Origin: an endosymbiont of Bathymodiolus septemdierum str. Myojin knoll
GTDB lineage: Bacteria > Pseudomonadota > Gammaproteobacteria > PS1 > Pseudothioglobaceae
Assembly (NCBI RefSeq): GCF_001547755.1
Contig: NZ_AP013042.1
Coordinates: forward strand, 930,001 to 994,000
Length of the DNA: 64,000 nt
Direction of reading: 5' to 3'
Shown: positions 48,063-57,500 of the stretch, one piece after another
Numbering within the stretch: the stretch's first letter is position 1
How the letters are laid out: the number at the start of each line of letters is the position of its first letter
Made by a program: the position numbers and the translations under genes
Notes under the pieces: generated by a model
What the model saw: only the letters and a program-made list of their open reading frames with translations
What the model was told of the DNA's origin: nothing
The model's database searches: none

Positions 48063-48097
48063 CCCTAAGCCCGGCTTAACTAAGCCGGGCTTAGGTT
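48063..48097. repeat. REP palindrome, copy 7
   Basis: CTAAGCCCGGCTTA, AC, TAAGCCGGGCTTAG with partly complementary AACC/GGTT flanks. It lies upstream of the transposase start and touches the stop codon of the HlyD-like gene at its other edge. Confidence 0.9.
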
Positions 48098-49265
48098 ATT
48101 TTTCGTTAAGGGCGCCGCTGAATCCTCTGGAGATAGGCTTAATAAGATAAGTAAATAATGAGCGTTCGCCAACTTTAATATCAACCGTAGCTGACATACC
48201 TAATTTTGGCTTAATAAGTTTAGACTTTTCATTATCGTCATGCTCTGGACCTTCTATTTTAATATTAACTTGGTAAAAAGCCATTTCCCTGCCTGAAGGA
48301 TCTTTATCTAATAAAGTATCTGAACTGATGTAAGTAACCACACCTTTTAAACCGCCAAAAATCGTATAATCAAACGCATCTAACTTAATAGTGGCTAACA
48401 TACCAAGTCTTAATCGACCAATATCAACAGGATTGACTTTTAATTCCAAAACAACTCCTCCCTTCAAAGGAGATATTTCCATTAATTGCTCACCTGACCG
48501 CAACACACCACCAACAGTTGTCACCTTTAACTCTTTAACAATACCCGATACAGGGGAATGAATATCGGTATATTCTAAAACGCTTTTTTGTTTTTTAAGC
48601 ATGTGTAGTTGTTTAGCCAACTCACCCTCTAACTTTTCAATCTCAGTACCAGTTCTTTCATAATACTTATTTTTAGTATCCGCCACCTTGCGTTTAAAGT
48701 CTAATACTTTTTGCCTTGCTCTCAAAACTTCTAATTGACCAACATCACCTGTTTTTTCTAAACTTTGTGTAATTTCCCACTCTTTAGTACTCATTGCGAG
48801 ACTTTCTTCTAATACCGATACTTCTTGATTTAGAGAACGCTTCTTTTGCACATATAAGGCCTTTTGTGCATTCATAAAATCAGGGTAATTTTGCGTTAAT
48901 TCATCGAACACAATAGGCTTTTCCAAAAGTTCTGCATTGGCTCTTGCTAGTGCTGACTTTAAATGTGCCACTTGAGACCTTACTTCATAATAGCCTGCTT
49001 GTGCACGCTCTTTTTCAAGTGTTGCCAACAGTTGTCCTTGAACGACAATTTCCCCTTCTTTGACTAATAATTTAGACAGAACACCTCCATCTGCCACTTG
49101 AATGATTTGAGTGCTGCCATTTGCCACCACTTTTCCCTGAGAGCGTATCGTTTCATCAATATCAAACAGAGTTGCCCATAGAATAAAAACAACCAACCCC
49201 CCTAAAAATACATAAACAATCGAAAATGAATGCTCTATTTTTAACAAAAACTTCTCTAAACTCAT
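48096..49265 (-). CDS. HlyD-family type I secretion membrane-fusion protein (LapC-like)
   Basis: This 389-residue adaptor has one N-terminal membrane helix (about residues 15-33), a split biotinyl-lipoyl segment (VVANGSTQIIQVADGGVLSKLLVKEGEIV and HSPVSGIVKELKVTTVGGVLRSGEQL), a long alpha-hairpin (about 85-210) and a beta-barrel C-terminus (KLGMSATVDIKVGERSLFTYLIKPI, typical of the family). It bridges the ABC transporter to the TolC-like channel. The ABC gene ends 2 bases upstream of its start. Confidence 0.92.
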   Translation of the reverse strand: MSLEKFLLKIEHSFSIVYVFLGGLVVFILWATLFDIDETIRSQGKVVANGSTQIIQVADGGVLSKLLVKEGEIVVQGQLLATLEKERAQAGYYEVRSQVAHLKSALARANAELLEKPIVFDELTQNYPDFMNAQKALYVQKKRSLNQEVSVLEESLAMSTKEWEITQSLEKTGDVGQLEVLRARQKVLDFKRKVADTKNKYYERTGTEIEKLEGELAKQLHMLKKQKSVLEYTDIHSPVSGIVKELKVTTVGGVLRSGEQLMEISPLKGGVVLELKVNPVDIGRLRLGMLATIKLDAFDYTIFGGLKGVVTYISSDTLLDKDPSGREMAFYQVNIKIEGPEHDDNEKSKLIKPKLGMSATVDIKVGERSLFTYLIKPISRGFSGALNEK

Positions 49266-49267
49266 TA

Positions 49268-51379
49268 TTAAACCTCTTGCGACTGTGTTTTAGGTGCATT
49301 TTGTGGTTTACCTGAAAGCTGTGCAATAACATCAGCTTTTGGTCCATCCATTATTATTTGATTTTTATTCACTACAATCAAACGATCTACCAATTCTATC
49401 ATCTCCATCTTATGTGTGACTAATACCAATGTGTCTTCAGGTTTAATAACTTCTTTAAACATATTGATTAACAAGGCCTCTAAGTTTCTATCTACTGATG
49501 CAGTAGGTTCGTCTAAAAGCCAAACTTTTGGCTTACGCAATACCACACGAGTTAAATTAACGAGTTGCCTCTGTCCACCAGACAAGCCCAGTCCGCCTTC
49601 AAATATTTCATGCTCCAAACCTTTTTCACTGGCAGAAATAACACTGTCTAACAATCCCGTTATTTTACAAGCCTCTAAAATCTTTTCATCCCCAGGGTCA
49701 ACCAAACCCAAAATTAGGTTTTCTCTCACCGTGCCTTTAAACAGGCGTCCTTCTTGTTGTAAGAAGCCAATATTTTCGGCTAAAACTGGTTTAGAGATAT
49801 GTGCCAAATCAATATCATTGAGCATTACCCTGCCTGTATTGGGTTTGTACATACCGCTCAATAAGCGCAGTAGCGAAGTTTTTCCAGAGCCAATTGGACC
49901 TAAAACACCGATTTTTTCACCTGGATTAATTCTTAATTCTGGCGATATTAGAGCGACTTTTTCACCATAATTCAACTGGGTTTTATCTTCAATCAAATAA
50001 TTACTGTGTAAATTTTCAGGAACAATTGGCTGCTCAATGCCATCATGGTCACATTTAAGATCCCAAATCACATCCAATGAACGAATGGCCGACTTGGTGT
50101 TTGCCCATTGTACCAACTGCGCTGGAATTTGTGCTACTGGTGCGAGAATACGCCCCGACAAGATAGAACAGGCAATAAGTCCACCCATAGTCAAAGCGCC
50201 ACTGCCAATCATCGTTGCACCTGATGCAACCATAATTATAAAGGAAGATTGTTGAAATAATGCCACCATATATTGAGACTGGTCAGTCATTCGTTTCATT
50301 TCTAAATCGTAGCCTCGCCCTTCATCGGTAACATTCATCCAATTAGAGAGCATACGCCAACCACCTTGTCCTGATTTAATGGTTTCTGCACCTTCGACTG
50401 ATTCAACCAACAAACCCACTTTAAGATTGACGGATTCGTTAATATTGTCCGCTAAACTTTCAATTCTTTTATGGAAATACAAACCTGTTAAGGTTGCAAT
50501 AACAAAAAATGCCATTGGTACAAATGCCAATTTACCGGCAATAATTACAATCAACAAAACATAGAACAAAATAAAGGGCACATCTACCACTAGATAAGTG
50601 GTAATTGTCGATAAAAAAGCGCGTACTGATTCATAACCACGCATTTGCGACGCCAAACTACCCACACTTTTGGGTAATTGGTCCATACGCAAGGATAAAA
50701 ATCGCTTATAAACATCTCGGGATAAACGCCTATCAATATTTTCAATCAGTTTTTCATACAAACCTGCACGCACTAATTTGGAAATAAAATCCAATATTGT
50801 TAATGCTAATACACCAATAGTCAATACCATTAGCGTTTGAAAAGCACCCGTTGGCACAACTCGGTCATACACTTGCATTGAATAAAACGCACTGGCTACA
50901 GCAATAACATTGATAAATATACCCGCCAAAGAGGCGTCAATCAACCATTTTTTATGGATAATAATTTCACTTTTTACCATCTGAAAAATTCGACTGTTGC
51001 CAGCATTAAAATTTTTCTTGGTTTTTAAAGAAAATATTTCGTATTCAGCAAGATTGTCAATAACCAACTCTAACCATGAGCCGTTTTCCACAGAAAACCA
51101 TTCGCCAATCCATTCGCCCTTAGTGTTCTGACTGTTAAGAACACCCCAACCCTGCTCTGAATCAAAAATTAATAAAGGTAATACAGAAGGGTCTTTAATG
51201 GTTTTTAATGCCTTAGGTGCAGACAATAACAATCCCGAACAAATCCCTTTTAGGTTCACCAGTTTACTGGATGACTCATCATATTCGTCATCAATAACTT
51301 GCTGTAATTCCACCTTATCAATGCGTGCACGCTGCAACTGCGACAGGCGTTGAAAACTAAAAAGTAAACTATTTTTCAC
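49268..51379 (-). CDS. Type I secretion ABC transporter (LapB-like)
   Basis: This 703-residue protein has an N-terminal C39-like domain without the catalytic Cys/His pair (about 1-125), a six-helix membrane domain (about 140-420) and a nucleotide-binding domain with Walker A GPIGSGKT (494-501), signature LSGGQ (599-603), Walker B WLLDEP and the switch His656. This is the architecture of transporters that export RTX adhesins with a C-terminal signal and do not cleave a leader. It probably exports the giant protein encoded upstream. Confidence 0.93.
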   Translation of the reverse strand: MKNSLLFSFQRLSQLQRARIDKVELQQVIDDEYDESSSKLVNLKGICSGLLLSAPKALKTIKDPSVLPLLIFDSEQGWGVLNSQNTKGEWIGEWFSVENGSWLELVIDNLAEYEIFSLKTKKNFNAGNSRIFQMVKSEIIIHKKWLIDASLAGIFINVIAVASAFYSMQVYDRVVPTGAFQTLMVLTIGVLALTILDFISKLVRAGLYEKLIENIDRRLSRDVYKRFLSLRMDQLPKSVGSLASQMRGYESVRAFLSTITTYLVVDVPFILFYVLLIVIIAGKLAFVPMAFFVIATLTGLYFHKRIESLADNINESVNLKVGLLVESVEGAETIKSGQGGWRMLSNWMNVTDEGRGYDLEMKRMTDQSQYMVALFQQSSFIIMVASGATMIGSGALTMGGLIACSILSGRILAPVAQIPAQLVQWANTKSAIRSLDVIWDLKCDHDGIEQPIVPENLHSNYLIEDKTQLNYGEKVALISPELRINPGEKIGVLGPIGSGKTSLLRLLSGMYKPNTGRVMLNDIDLAHISKPVLAENIGFLQQEGRLFKGTVRENLILGLVDPGDEKILEACKITGLLDSVISASEKGLEHEIFEGGLGLSGGQRQLVNLTRVVLRKPKVWLLDEPTASVDRNLEALLINMFKEVIKPEDTLVLVTHKMEMIELVDRLIVVNKNQIIMDGPKADVIAQLSGKPQNAPKTQSQEV

Positions 51380-51407
51380 TCTAATTTATAATATATTGAT
51401 GATAATA

Positions 51408-52466
51408 TTAGCGATCAGAGGTGATGTTGACGTTAACAACCTTATTACGCAGTGATGTTGCGTGTTGATTATTGTCTAAAAGTTGAGCCTTGTAAATTTT
51501 ACCGTTTAACTCTGCACCAATACTGGCAATGGTCAATGATTCTCTAGTAGCATCAAATTTCAATACTGGAAAAACTTTAGCAAGATTCTGCTTAAAAACC
51601 TTGGCACCTTCAAGTGCCACATTTATCACAACCGGTTGACGAAAGTTACTTTTATTAGAAAGCAAGTTGCAAAACATTTGCTGTTTATCTGCATCATAAA
51701 TTGGATCAGAGAAATAAGGTTCTCCCAGCACATTGTCAATATTACTATTAACATAATCAAGATACACATCTAAACTGCGCAACTCTCTTTCTTTCTTTTC
51801 TTTTTCAAGATCGGTGTTATAAGCATTTAACGCCTGATTGTAAGCCGCTAATTTCTCTTGATAATGTTTTTCTATCAACGCCTCTTTTTCTGCTATTTCT
51901 TTTTTCGCCAATGCAACCCTTTGTTTGAAATCAATTGTTGTTTCAAACTCCCCTTTAACCAAAGACAAAGAGCGTGTCTTCGACAAACTCTTAGGTAGTG
52001 TAGGTGGTTGTAGTGTGAATTTCCCCAGTTTTGTTTTTCTGTTTAACCACTTATCTGTCTGTTGATTGGCTTTATTAACAATATAAGCCAAGGGCTGGTT
52101 AATTTTTTGTAACAATTCAGCTGCTAATTGATTGTCAGAATTAAACCCACCAAGATAGTCGGCAGCACTATTCATATCTCCATTTTTATACAAACATAAT
52201 GCATACTCATAGCCTACATAATACTTCTGCATACACTGTTTTGCTTCGGGTGTTAATTTAGCATACTGTGTACTTAGTTGATTAGCAACCGAATCTCGAA
52301 CTTTTTTTACTCTTGGCGCTTTTTTAGTGGGTTCTTTTTTTGATTCAACGGGTTTTTCAATTACTAAACCAAAACTAGAGACCTTAGAATTAAAGCCTAA
52401 AAAAGTACAACTAGAAAGCATTAACACAGATAAAAACACAACAACATATTTTGCAACAAACGACAT
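51408..52466 (-). CDS. Lipoprotein of the adhesin secretion locus, unknown function
   Basis: The protein has about 352 residues with lipobox LSSC (Cys20). A basic linker (about 35-55) is followed by a helical region, a coiled-coil-like stretch (about 190-235, rich in Lys, Glu and Ala) and a C-terminal domain. I do not recognise the domains. AGGAGG spaced for the ATG at 52466 decides the start against a GTG at 52472. It lies between the TolC-like and ABC transporter genes, so a role in secretion, channel assembly or adhesin retention is inferred. Thr after Cys20 suggests outer-membrane sorting. Confidence 0.75.
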   Translation of the reverse strand: MSFVAKYVVVFLSVLMLSSCTFLGFNSKVSSFGLVIEKPVESKKEPTKKAPRVKKVRDSVANQLSTQYAKLTPEAKQCMQKYYVGYEYALCLYKNGDMNSAADYLGGFNSDNQLAAELLQKINQPLAYIVNKANQQTDKWLNRKTKLGKFTLQPPTLPKSLSKTRSLSLVKGEFETTIDFKQRVALAKKEIAEKEALIEKHYQEKLAAYNQALNAYNTDLEKEKKERELRSLDVYLDYVNSNIDNVLGEPYFSDPIYDADKQQMFCNLLSNKSNFRQPVVINVALEGAKVFKQNLAKVFPVLKFDATRESLTIASIGAELNGKIYKAQLLDNNQHATSLRNKVVNVNITSDR

Positions 52467-52534
52467 ACACAACCTCCTTAATTAATATAAAAATAGCACA
52501 TAATTATACGGCATTATAATGGTTATTGCCGTTA

Positions 52535-54328
52535 TTAGTAATGCCTTCTCCAAAATATTTTTGTTCGATTTTTTTCATTGCGCACTTTTTTATCTCTATG
52601 TATTTTCATCTTGGGCAATATTTTTAATTTAAATAAATCCAAATTAGCTGGCGCTATTGGCAATTTAACAACATGGGGCTTTAATGGCCTATCATTTAAA
52701 TCTAAAAATTTAGACTTATAGCCCTGTTTAGAAGGGCGCCAAACCACTCTATTTGCAGTACTTTTTCCTGTTTTTAAGTCAGATTCCACTGTAATATTCT
52801 CAGATGTTATTACTTTGGTCTTTTCTACTTTCTTAACAACAGGTTGCTTAGTAGAACTAAGCTGTTTTATGCTCTCAACTTTAGCCGCAGAAGAATTCTC
52901 AACCTTTTTAATCGCCCTAATTAATTTTGGCGCTTGCACTATTTCTTTAGTAATAATAGGTTTGTCAGGTATCATCTTGGCTGTTTTAGAGGTAGTTATT
53001 GGTGAATCATCATCCAACAGTTTTTCATTACCCGTTTCAATAAAAGACCTTGGCGGGACATCATTGTGTACTAATTTCAACACACCGTTAATACGGATAC
53101 CCATGCGCCAACTGATCAGTAAAGACTCTGCGGTCGCATCTGCTAACTGAGACTCTAATTGCGCTACTTCACGAATAGCATTCATCACATCTTGCCATTG
53201 TTTTCTGCCTGCTAAGAATTGACGATACCAAGATTTTTGTATTTTTTTCGATGCTATTAATGCATCACTCAATATTGCCTTTTGTTTAATTAACGATTTC
53301 ACAGAAAGCCACTCTCCCTCAAATTTCTGTTTAAGAGAATCTCTAATACTTTTAATCTCAAATTCAGAAGATTGCTGCTCAAACTTCGCTTGTTTAATCT
53401 TAGAAAAACTGCTAAGCCCCGCACCAAAACGACTCACCAGATCAATATATACACGATTTTCAGCTTTTGCATTTTTATTATTAAAGTTTCCCCATTGACG
53501 CTCTAACTTTAAATTAACTAGCGGTTGTAAACTCGCCTTACTTGCTTTATGCGTTGCCCTTAAAGACTTTATTTTAGCATGCAGCCCTATTAACTGTGGA
53601 TCGATAATTAGTGCATTTGCAAGCAATGATTGCAACTCTCCTTTAACAGGATAGTCAGCAGAAATATTAGCCACTATGTTTTTTAAATCCAATGCCTTGC
53701 CGACACTTTCTTCTAACTGTAATAAAGAATTTTTATGACGAATTTCAGCTGAATTTAAACTGGACTTGACTTGTAGCAAGCGACTACTTACCAAGGCTAA
53801 GTCACTACCTGAAGAAAGCCCTTGTTTAATGCGGCGTTTAATTCTTTCTTTTAATGATTGATGCTCTTCTTTACTTGAGCGATAGGCTTTCAACTTTAAA
53901 TAAGAAGCTAGCCATGTTGAATAAGAATTAATCACTTTAAGCGCTAAATCGCGCCTAGCAATTAATGATTGTGATTTTTTAATTTCTAACTCAGCCTCTG
54001 CTTTTTCTAAATCAGCATCTAAACTACCGCCCGACCAAAGTGGTTGAGTAAGCCCTAACTTAATAACACGATTGTTGCCATTAAAATTGGTATCTGTCTC
54101 AGAAGCCTTAACTTGACTAACTGACAAACTGGGTGTAGGAAAATACTGCCACTCTGCTGCATCAACCCCTTGTTCTGCAGCATTCTGTAAGCGAACACTA
54201 GCCACAATAGAAGGATGGTAATTTAACGCCATATCGACTAAACCACCCAAACTGTAATTGTTAGCCTTTGCATTAACACTCAAAGAAAAACTGATTAATA
54301 AAAATATTGATAAATATCTAAGTAACAC
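52535..54328 (-). CDS. TolC-like type I secretion outer-membrane channel with C-terminal extension
   Basis: This 597-residue protein has a signal peptide (MLLRYLSIFLLISFSLSVNA) and two OEP repeats (about 25-215 and 235-420), with motifs such as ALNYHPSIVASVRLQNAAEQGV and KLGLTQPLWSGG. Residues from about 425 form a 173-residue tail, rich in Lys, Thr, Ser and Pro and strongly basic, that TolC relatives lack. It starts with GTG. The gene follows the giant adhesin on the same strand, after a terminator and a REP. Confidence 0.88.
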   Translation of the reverse strand: MLLRYLSIFLLISFSLSVNAKANNYSLGGLVDMALNYHPSIVASVRLQNAAEQGVDAAEWQYFPTPSLSVSQVKASETDTNFNGNNRVIKLGLTQPLWSGGSLDADLEKAEAELEIKKSQSLIARRDLALKVINSYSTWLASYLKLKAYRSSKEEHQSLKERIKRRIKQGLSSGSDLALVSSRLLQVKSSLNSAEIRHKNSLLQLEESVGKALDLKNIVANISADYPVKGELQSLLANALIIDPQLIGLHAKIKSLRATHKASKASLQPLVNLKLERQWGNFNNKNAKAENRVYIDLVSRFGAGLSSFSKIKQAKFEQQSSEFEIKSIRDSLKQKFEGEWLSVKSLIKQKAILSDALIASKKIQKSWYRQFLAGRKQWQDVMNAIREVAQLESQLADATAESLLISWRMGIRINGVLKLVHNDVPPRSFIETGNEKLLDDDSPITTSKTAKMIPDKPIITKEIVQAPKLIRAIKKVENSSAAKVESIKQLSSTKQPVVKKVEKTKVITSENITVESDLKTGKSTANRVVWRPSKQGYKSKFLDLNDRPLKPHVVKLPIAPANLDLFKLKILPKMKIHRDKKVRNEKNRTKIFWRRHY

Positions 54329-54410
54329 AAAAAAACCCTAACATAATTTTAATTCACTGCGTATTATACATTACCATTCTTCTTTGGTATTTTAAAACAT
54401 ACAGCCAAAA

Positions 54411-54440
54411 CTAAGCCCGGCTTAGGTAAGCCGGGCTTAG
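54411..54440. repeat. REP palindrome, copy 8
   Basis: CTAAGCCCGGCTTA, GG, TAAGCCGGGCTTAG with further AAAA/TTTT symmetry (54407-54444). It lies between the adhesin terminator and the TolC-like gene. Confidence 0.9.
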
Positions 54441-54451
54441 TTTTATAGTTT

Positions 54452-54497
54452 TACAAAAAAAAACACCCATTGCAACTATTTGTCGCAATGGGTGTTT
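54452..54497 (-). terminator. Intrinsic terminator after the giant adhesin gene
   Basis: AAACACCCATTGC (54461-54473) and GCAATGGGTGTTT (54485-54497) are perfect complements around an 11-base loop, followed on the minus strand by a T run. It probably limits read-through into the TolC-like gene. Confidence 0.85.
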
Positions 54498-54536
54498 GTA
54501 TTTAGGGCAGTTAGTTTATTCTAACTTAACTTCATA

Positions 54537-57500
54537 TTACTCAAGAATTAAATTAGCATCACTAATCATAGTTGCAAGACTTACCCCAGTAACACCAGTT
54601 AGAGTAATGGTCAAATCTGTGCCAGAACTATCGCCATTGCTATCAATGGCAATGCTACTATTAGTACCATCATCACTTAAGCTTAAGAAGTCAGCCAAAT
54701 TAGCAGAACTATAACCCGTTAACAAGTCTGCTAGATTGAGCGTATCCTTACCAGCACCCGTACCCATGGTAAAGTCAGCGATAGCGTCATTACTACTGCT
54801 TGCTGCTGCATCACTCCAAGACTTATAAACAAAAGTATCACTACCACCTCTACCATAGACTAACTCATTAAATGAAGACATATTAATCGTATCATTACCC
54901 GTTGTACCAAAGGTAACAACTTCTTGAGTAGCACTGTGATTAAGTGTTGCACTGTTATACACAATACTATCACCACTGTCCATCAGCACACTAAGAATAG
55001 AGCCGTTAGTAGTTAACTGAGCATCGTTAATGGTGAGTACATTGGCTTCAGTATTTTTCATATGGACAAGTTCAATAGATTTAATACCACTGCTAAACTG
55101 TGCATTGGTTAAATCTAGGTTATTAGCGCCAGAGATATAAACGGTGTCATAGCCTGCTTTGCCATCGTAACCAGTCACTATCGATTCTCCACCATAGGTA
55201 AAGGTATCGTTATTTGAACTGCCTAAGAACTGTTTTATGGAGGTACTTTGTTCATTAGCCGCATAAATAAACATTTCAGTTATTTTGGCTTGGTTATTTT
55301 GAAGTGTCCAGCCGTCACTACCATTATCCAAATTAAGGCTACCACTTGCACCACCTAATAACGTGCCATCACGAGCTTTTGAAACACCATTAATATAAAT
55401 CCCCTGAGCTGCATCGGTGTAATTTTTAGACGAAGTACCAGTATTACCCACATTGTTATAATTTGCTTCAAAGACAACATCAAGTTTAGTATTAATTGCG
55501 CCTGCGCCATTAGTGATTGCTAACCTTCCATGTCCAGAATTTGATCCCGCATACCAATATAAATTACCTCTGTAATTAGGGTATATGCTGGTCGATCCAA
55601 AAACTATTGAATTAGAATATTGTGCGGTAGTTGTATATTCCATCGACTCGTAAATAACAACATTGGTAAATGTATTCGAGTCAGTATCACTCACTTGAAA
55701 ACCGTCTCGCTCTGTATCCAGCCAATTTTTAGATGTGGGTGTACCATTTAACCCTTCATTAAAACTAACTGCCACCTCACCGGTTGAAGTAAGTGTGACT
55801 AAAGCGCCGTTATTAACAATAACTGGTTGTTTATTATAAGTATTTTGCACTGCGTTTTCAGCCCGACTGGATTGGTCATACCAAGTGGTAACAAAGCCTT
55901 TAGCCCATGTTACCGCAGAACCATCGTCATTATTATTGACAAACTTCAATAAGGCTTGCGTATCCAAATTACCATATTTATCAAAACCAATATCCATCTC
56001 CGCATCATCGCTTGAGCGTCTAACACGAATCGCATTGGTCACTAAATCACTATTAACATCTTTAAGGCTAAAAGCCGATACCATGGCAGATGCATCTATC
56101 TCATTAATCTCACCAATACCCGTATCTTTTGACACCACGCCACCTGTTGAGTTACTGAGTTTCACGATGATGTTTTGGTTAATTTCTTTATAATAATCAG
56201 CATTAATCGTTAATGTAATTTCTTTAAAATTTTCACCCGCAGCAAAGTTCACTGTACCACTGCCTGTACCCGTATAGTCATTCTCAACACCACTACCTGT
56301 CTTAGCAGAACTTAGTGTGGTATCTACCGCATAATTAACTGTGCCAGCAGTAGACAAATCACCCTCCCTAGTCACAATAAAAGTCATAGTCTTAGTACCC
56401 GTCTCACCCTCAATCACCTTTGAGTCAGAAATAGAATAAGAAGATGCCTGCTTAGTCACCACCTCCGTCTTAATCGTCGCATTACCCGCATCATCAGTGG
56501 CTGTGACTTGCACACCCAAGGTGCTTGCAGTAATAGCTGAATAACTCATCGGACTTGAAGTGCCATCAGCATTCACACTCGACAAATCAAGCGCCCAATT
56601 ACCACCACTCACACTCACCGTATAAGTCCCTTCACCAACCTCACCATACACACCATCACCATCCAAATCCAACTTAACCTCAACACTAGACTCAGAAGTC
56701 TGACCCGTAATCGTAGGCAAACTCGTAATCACCTCATCAATCGCCACAGTAGACACTGGCGCTGTCCTATCAACCGTGATATTTTGTAACACCTGTGTAG
56801 CAGGATTACCATGAGCATCACTCGCATTCACAATCACCGCATAAGTAGAACCATCAGTAAGATTAGCCGCATCTATTGAATACACATTCAAACTCCAAGT
56901 ACCATTAGCAAGTATACTTGCAGTATAAGTAACACTATTAAGCAACACACTTACTTGCGTTCCTGTTTCTAACCCTGTAGTTGTACCCGTAATACTAAAA
57001 CCACCACTCACCTCAGAGATATTCACCTTAGCATCGGTTGCAATAGTAGTTGTATCCAGTGTTGGTACCGTCGTATCCACAGTAACAGCCTGCGTTGTCT
57101 GCGGTGCACTAACACCACTAGCAGCACCCGCTGAGCCCGTCACATCTGCCGTAATCGTATAAGCCTCAGCATCCGTTAACCCACCACCCGTAATAGTTGC
57201 ACTCCAAACACCTGTTGCAGAGTTATAACTTGCACCTGTTAATGTCACTGCACTACCATCAGAATCCTTAACAACAGTGACTGTAAAATCACCCACAAGT
57301 AAAGCTGGCAATATACTACTATCAGCAGAAACTGTTACACTAACCGTAATATCAGCACCATTCTCAGCAGCATTAACTTTATTATCTGTGGCAACAGCAA
57401 TACTAGTACTCATCGCATTAACACTCACATCCCAATCATTTGCAGCAATAACTGCTGAGGTATTACCTGCACTATCTGTAAATGCACCCGCATCTACTTC

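Noticed and set aside
47341-48100. A complete IS200/IS605 insertion sequence
   Set aside because: The transposase resembles the RAYT branch, there is no tnpB, and the flanks are ordinary REPs found elsewhere without the gene.
48096-54328. A toxin (haemolysin) secretion system
   Set aside because: The substrate seen is an Ig-like adhesin and no pore-forming RTX domain or hlyC-type acyltransferase is visible; the missing N-terminus could still change this.
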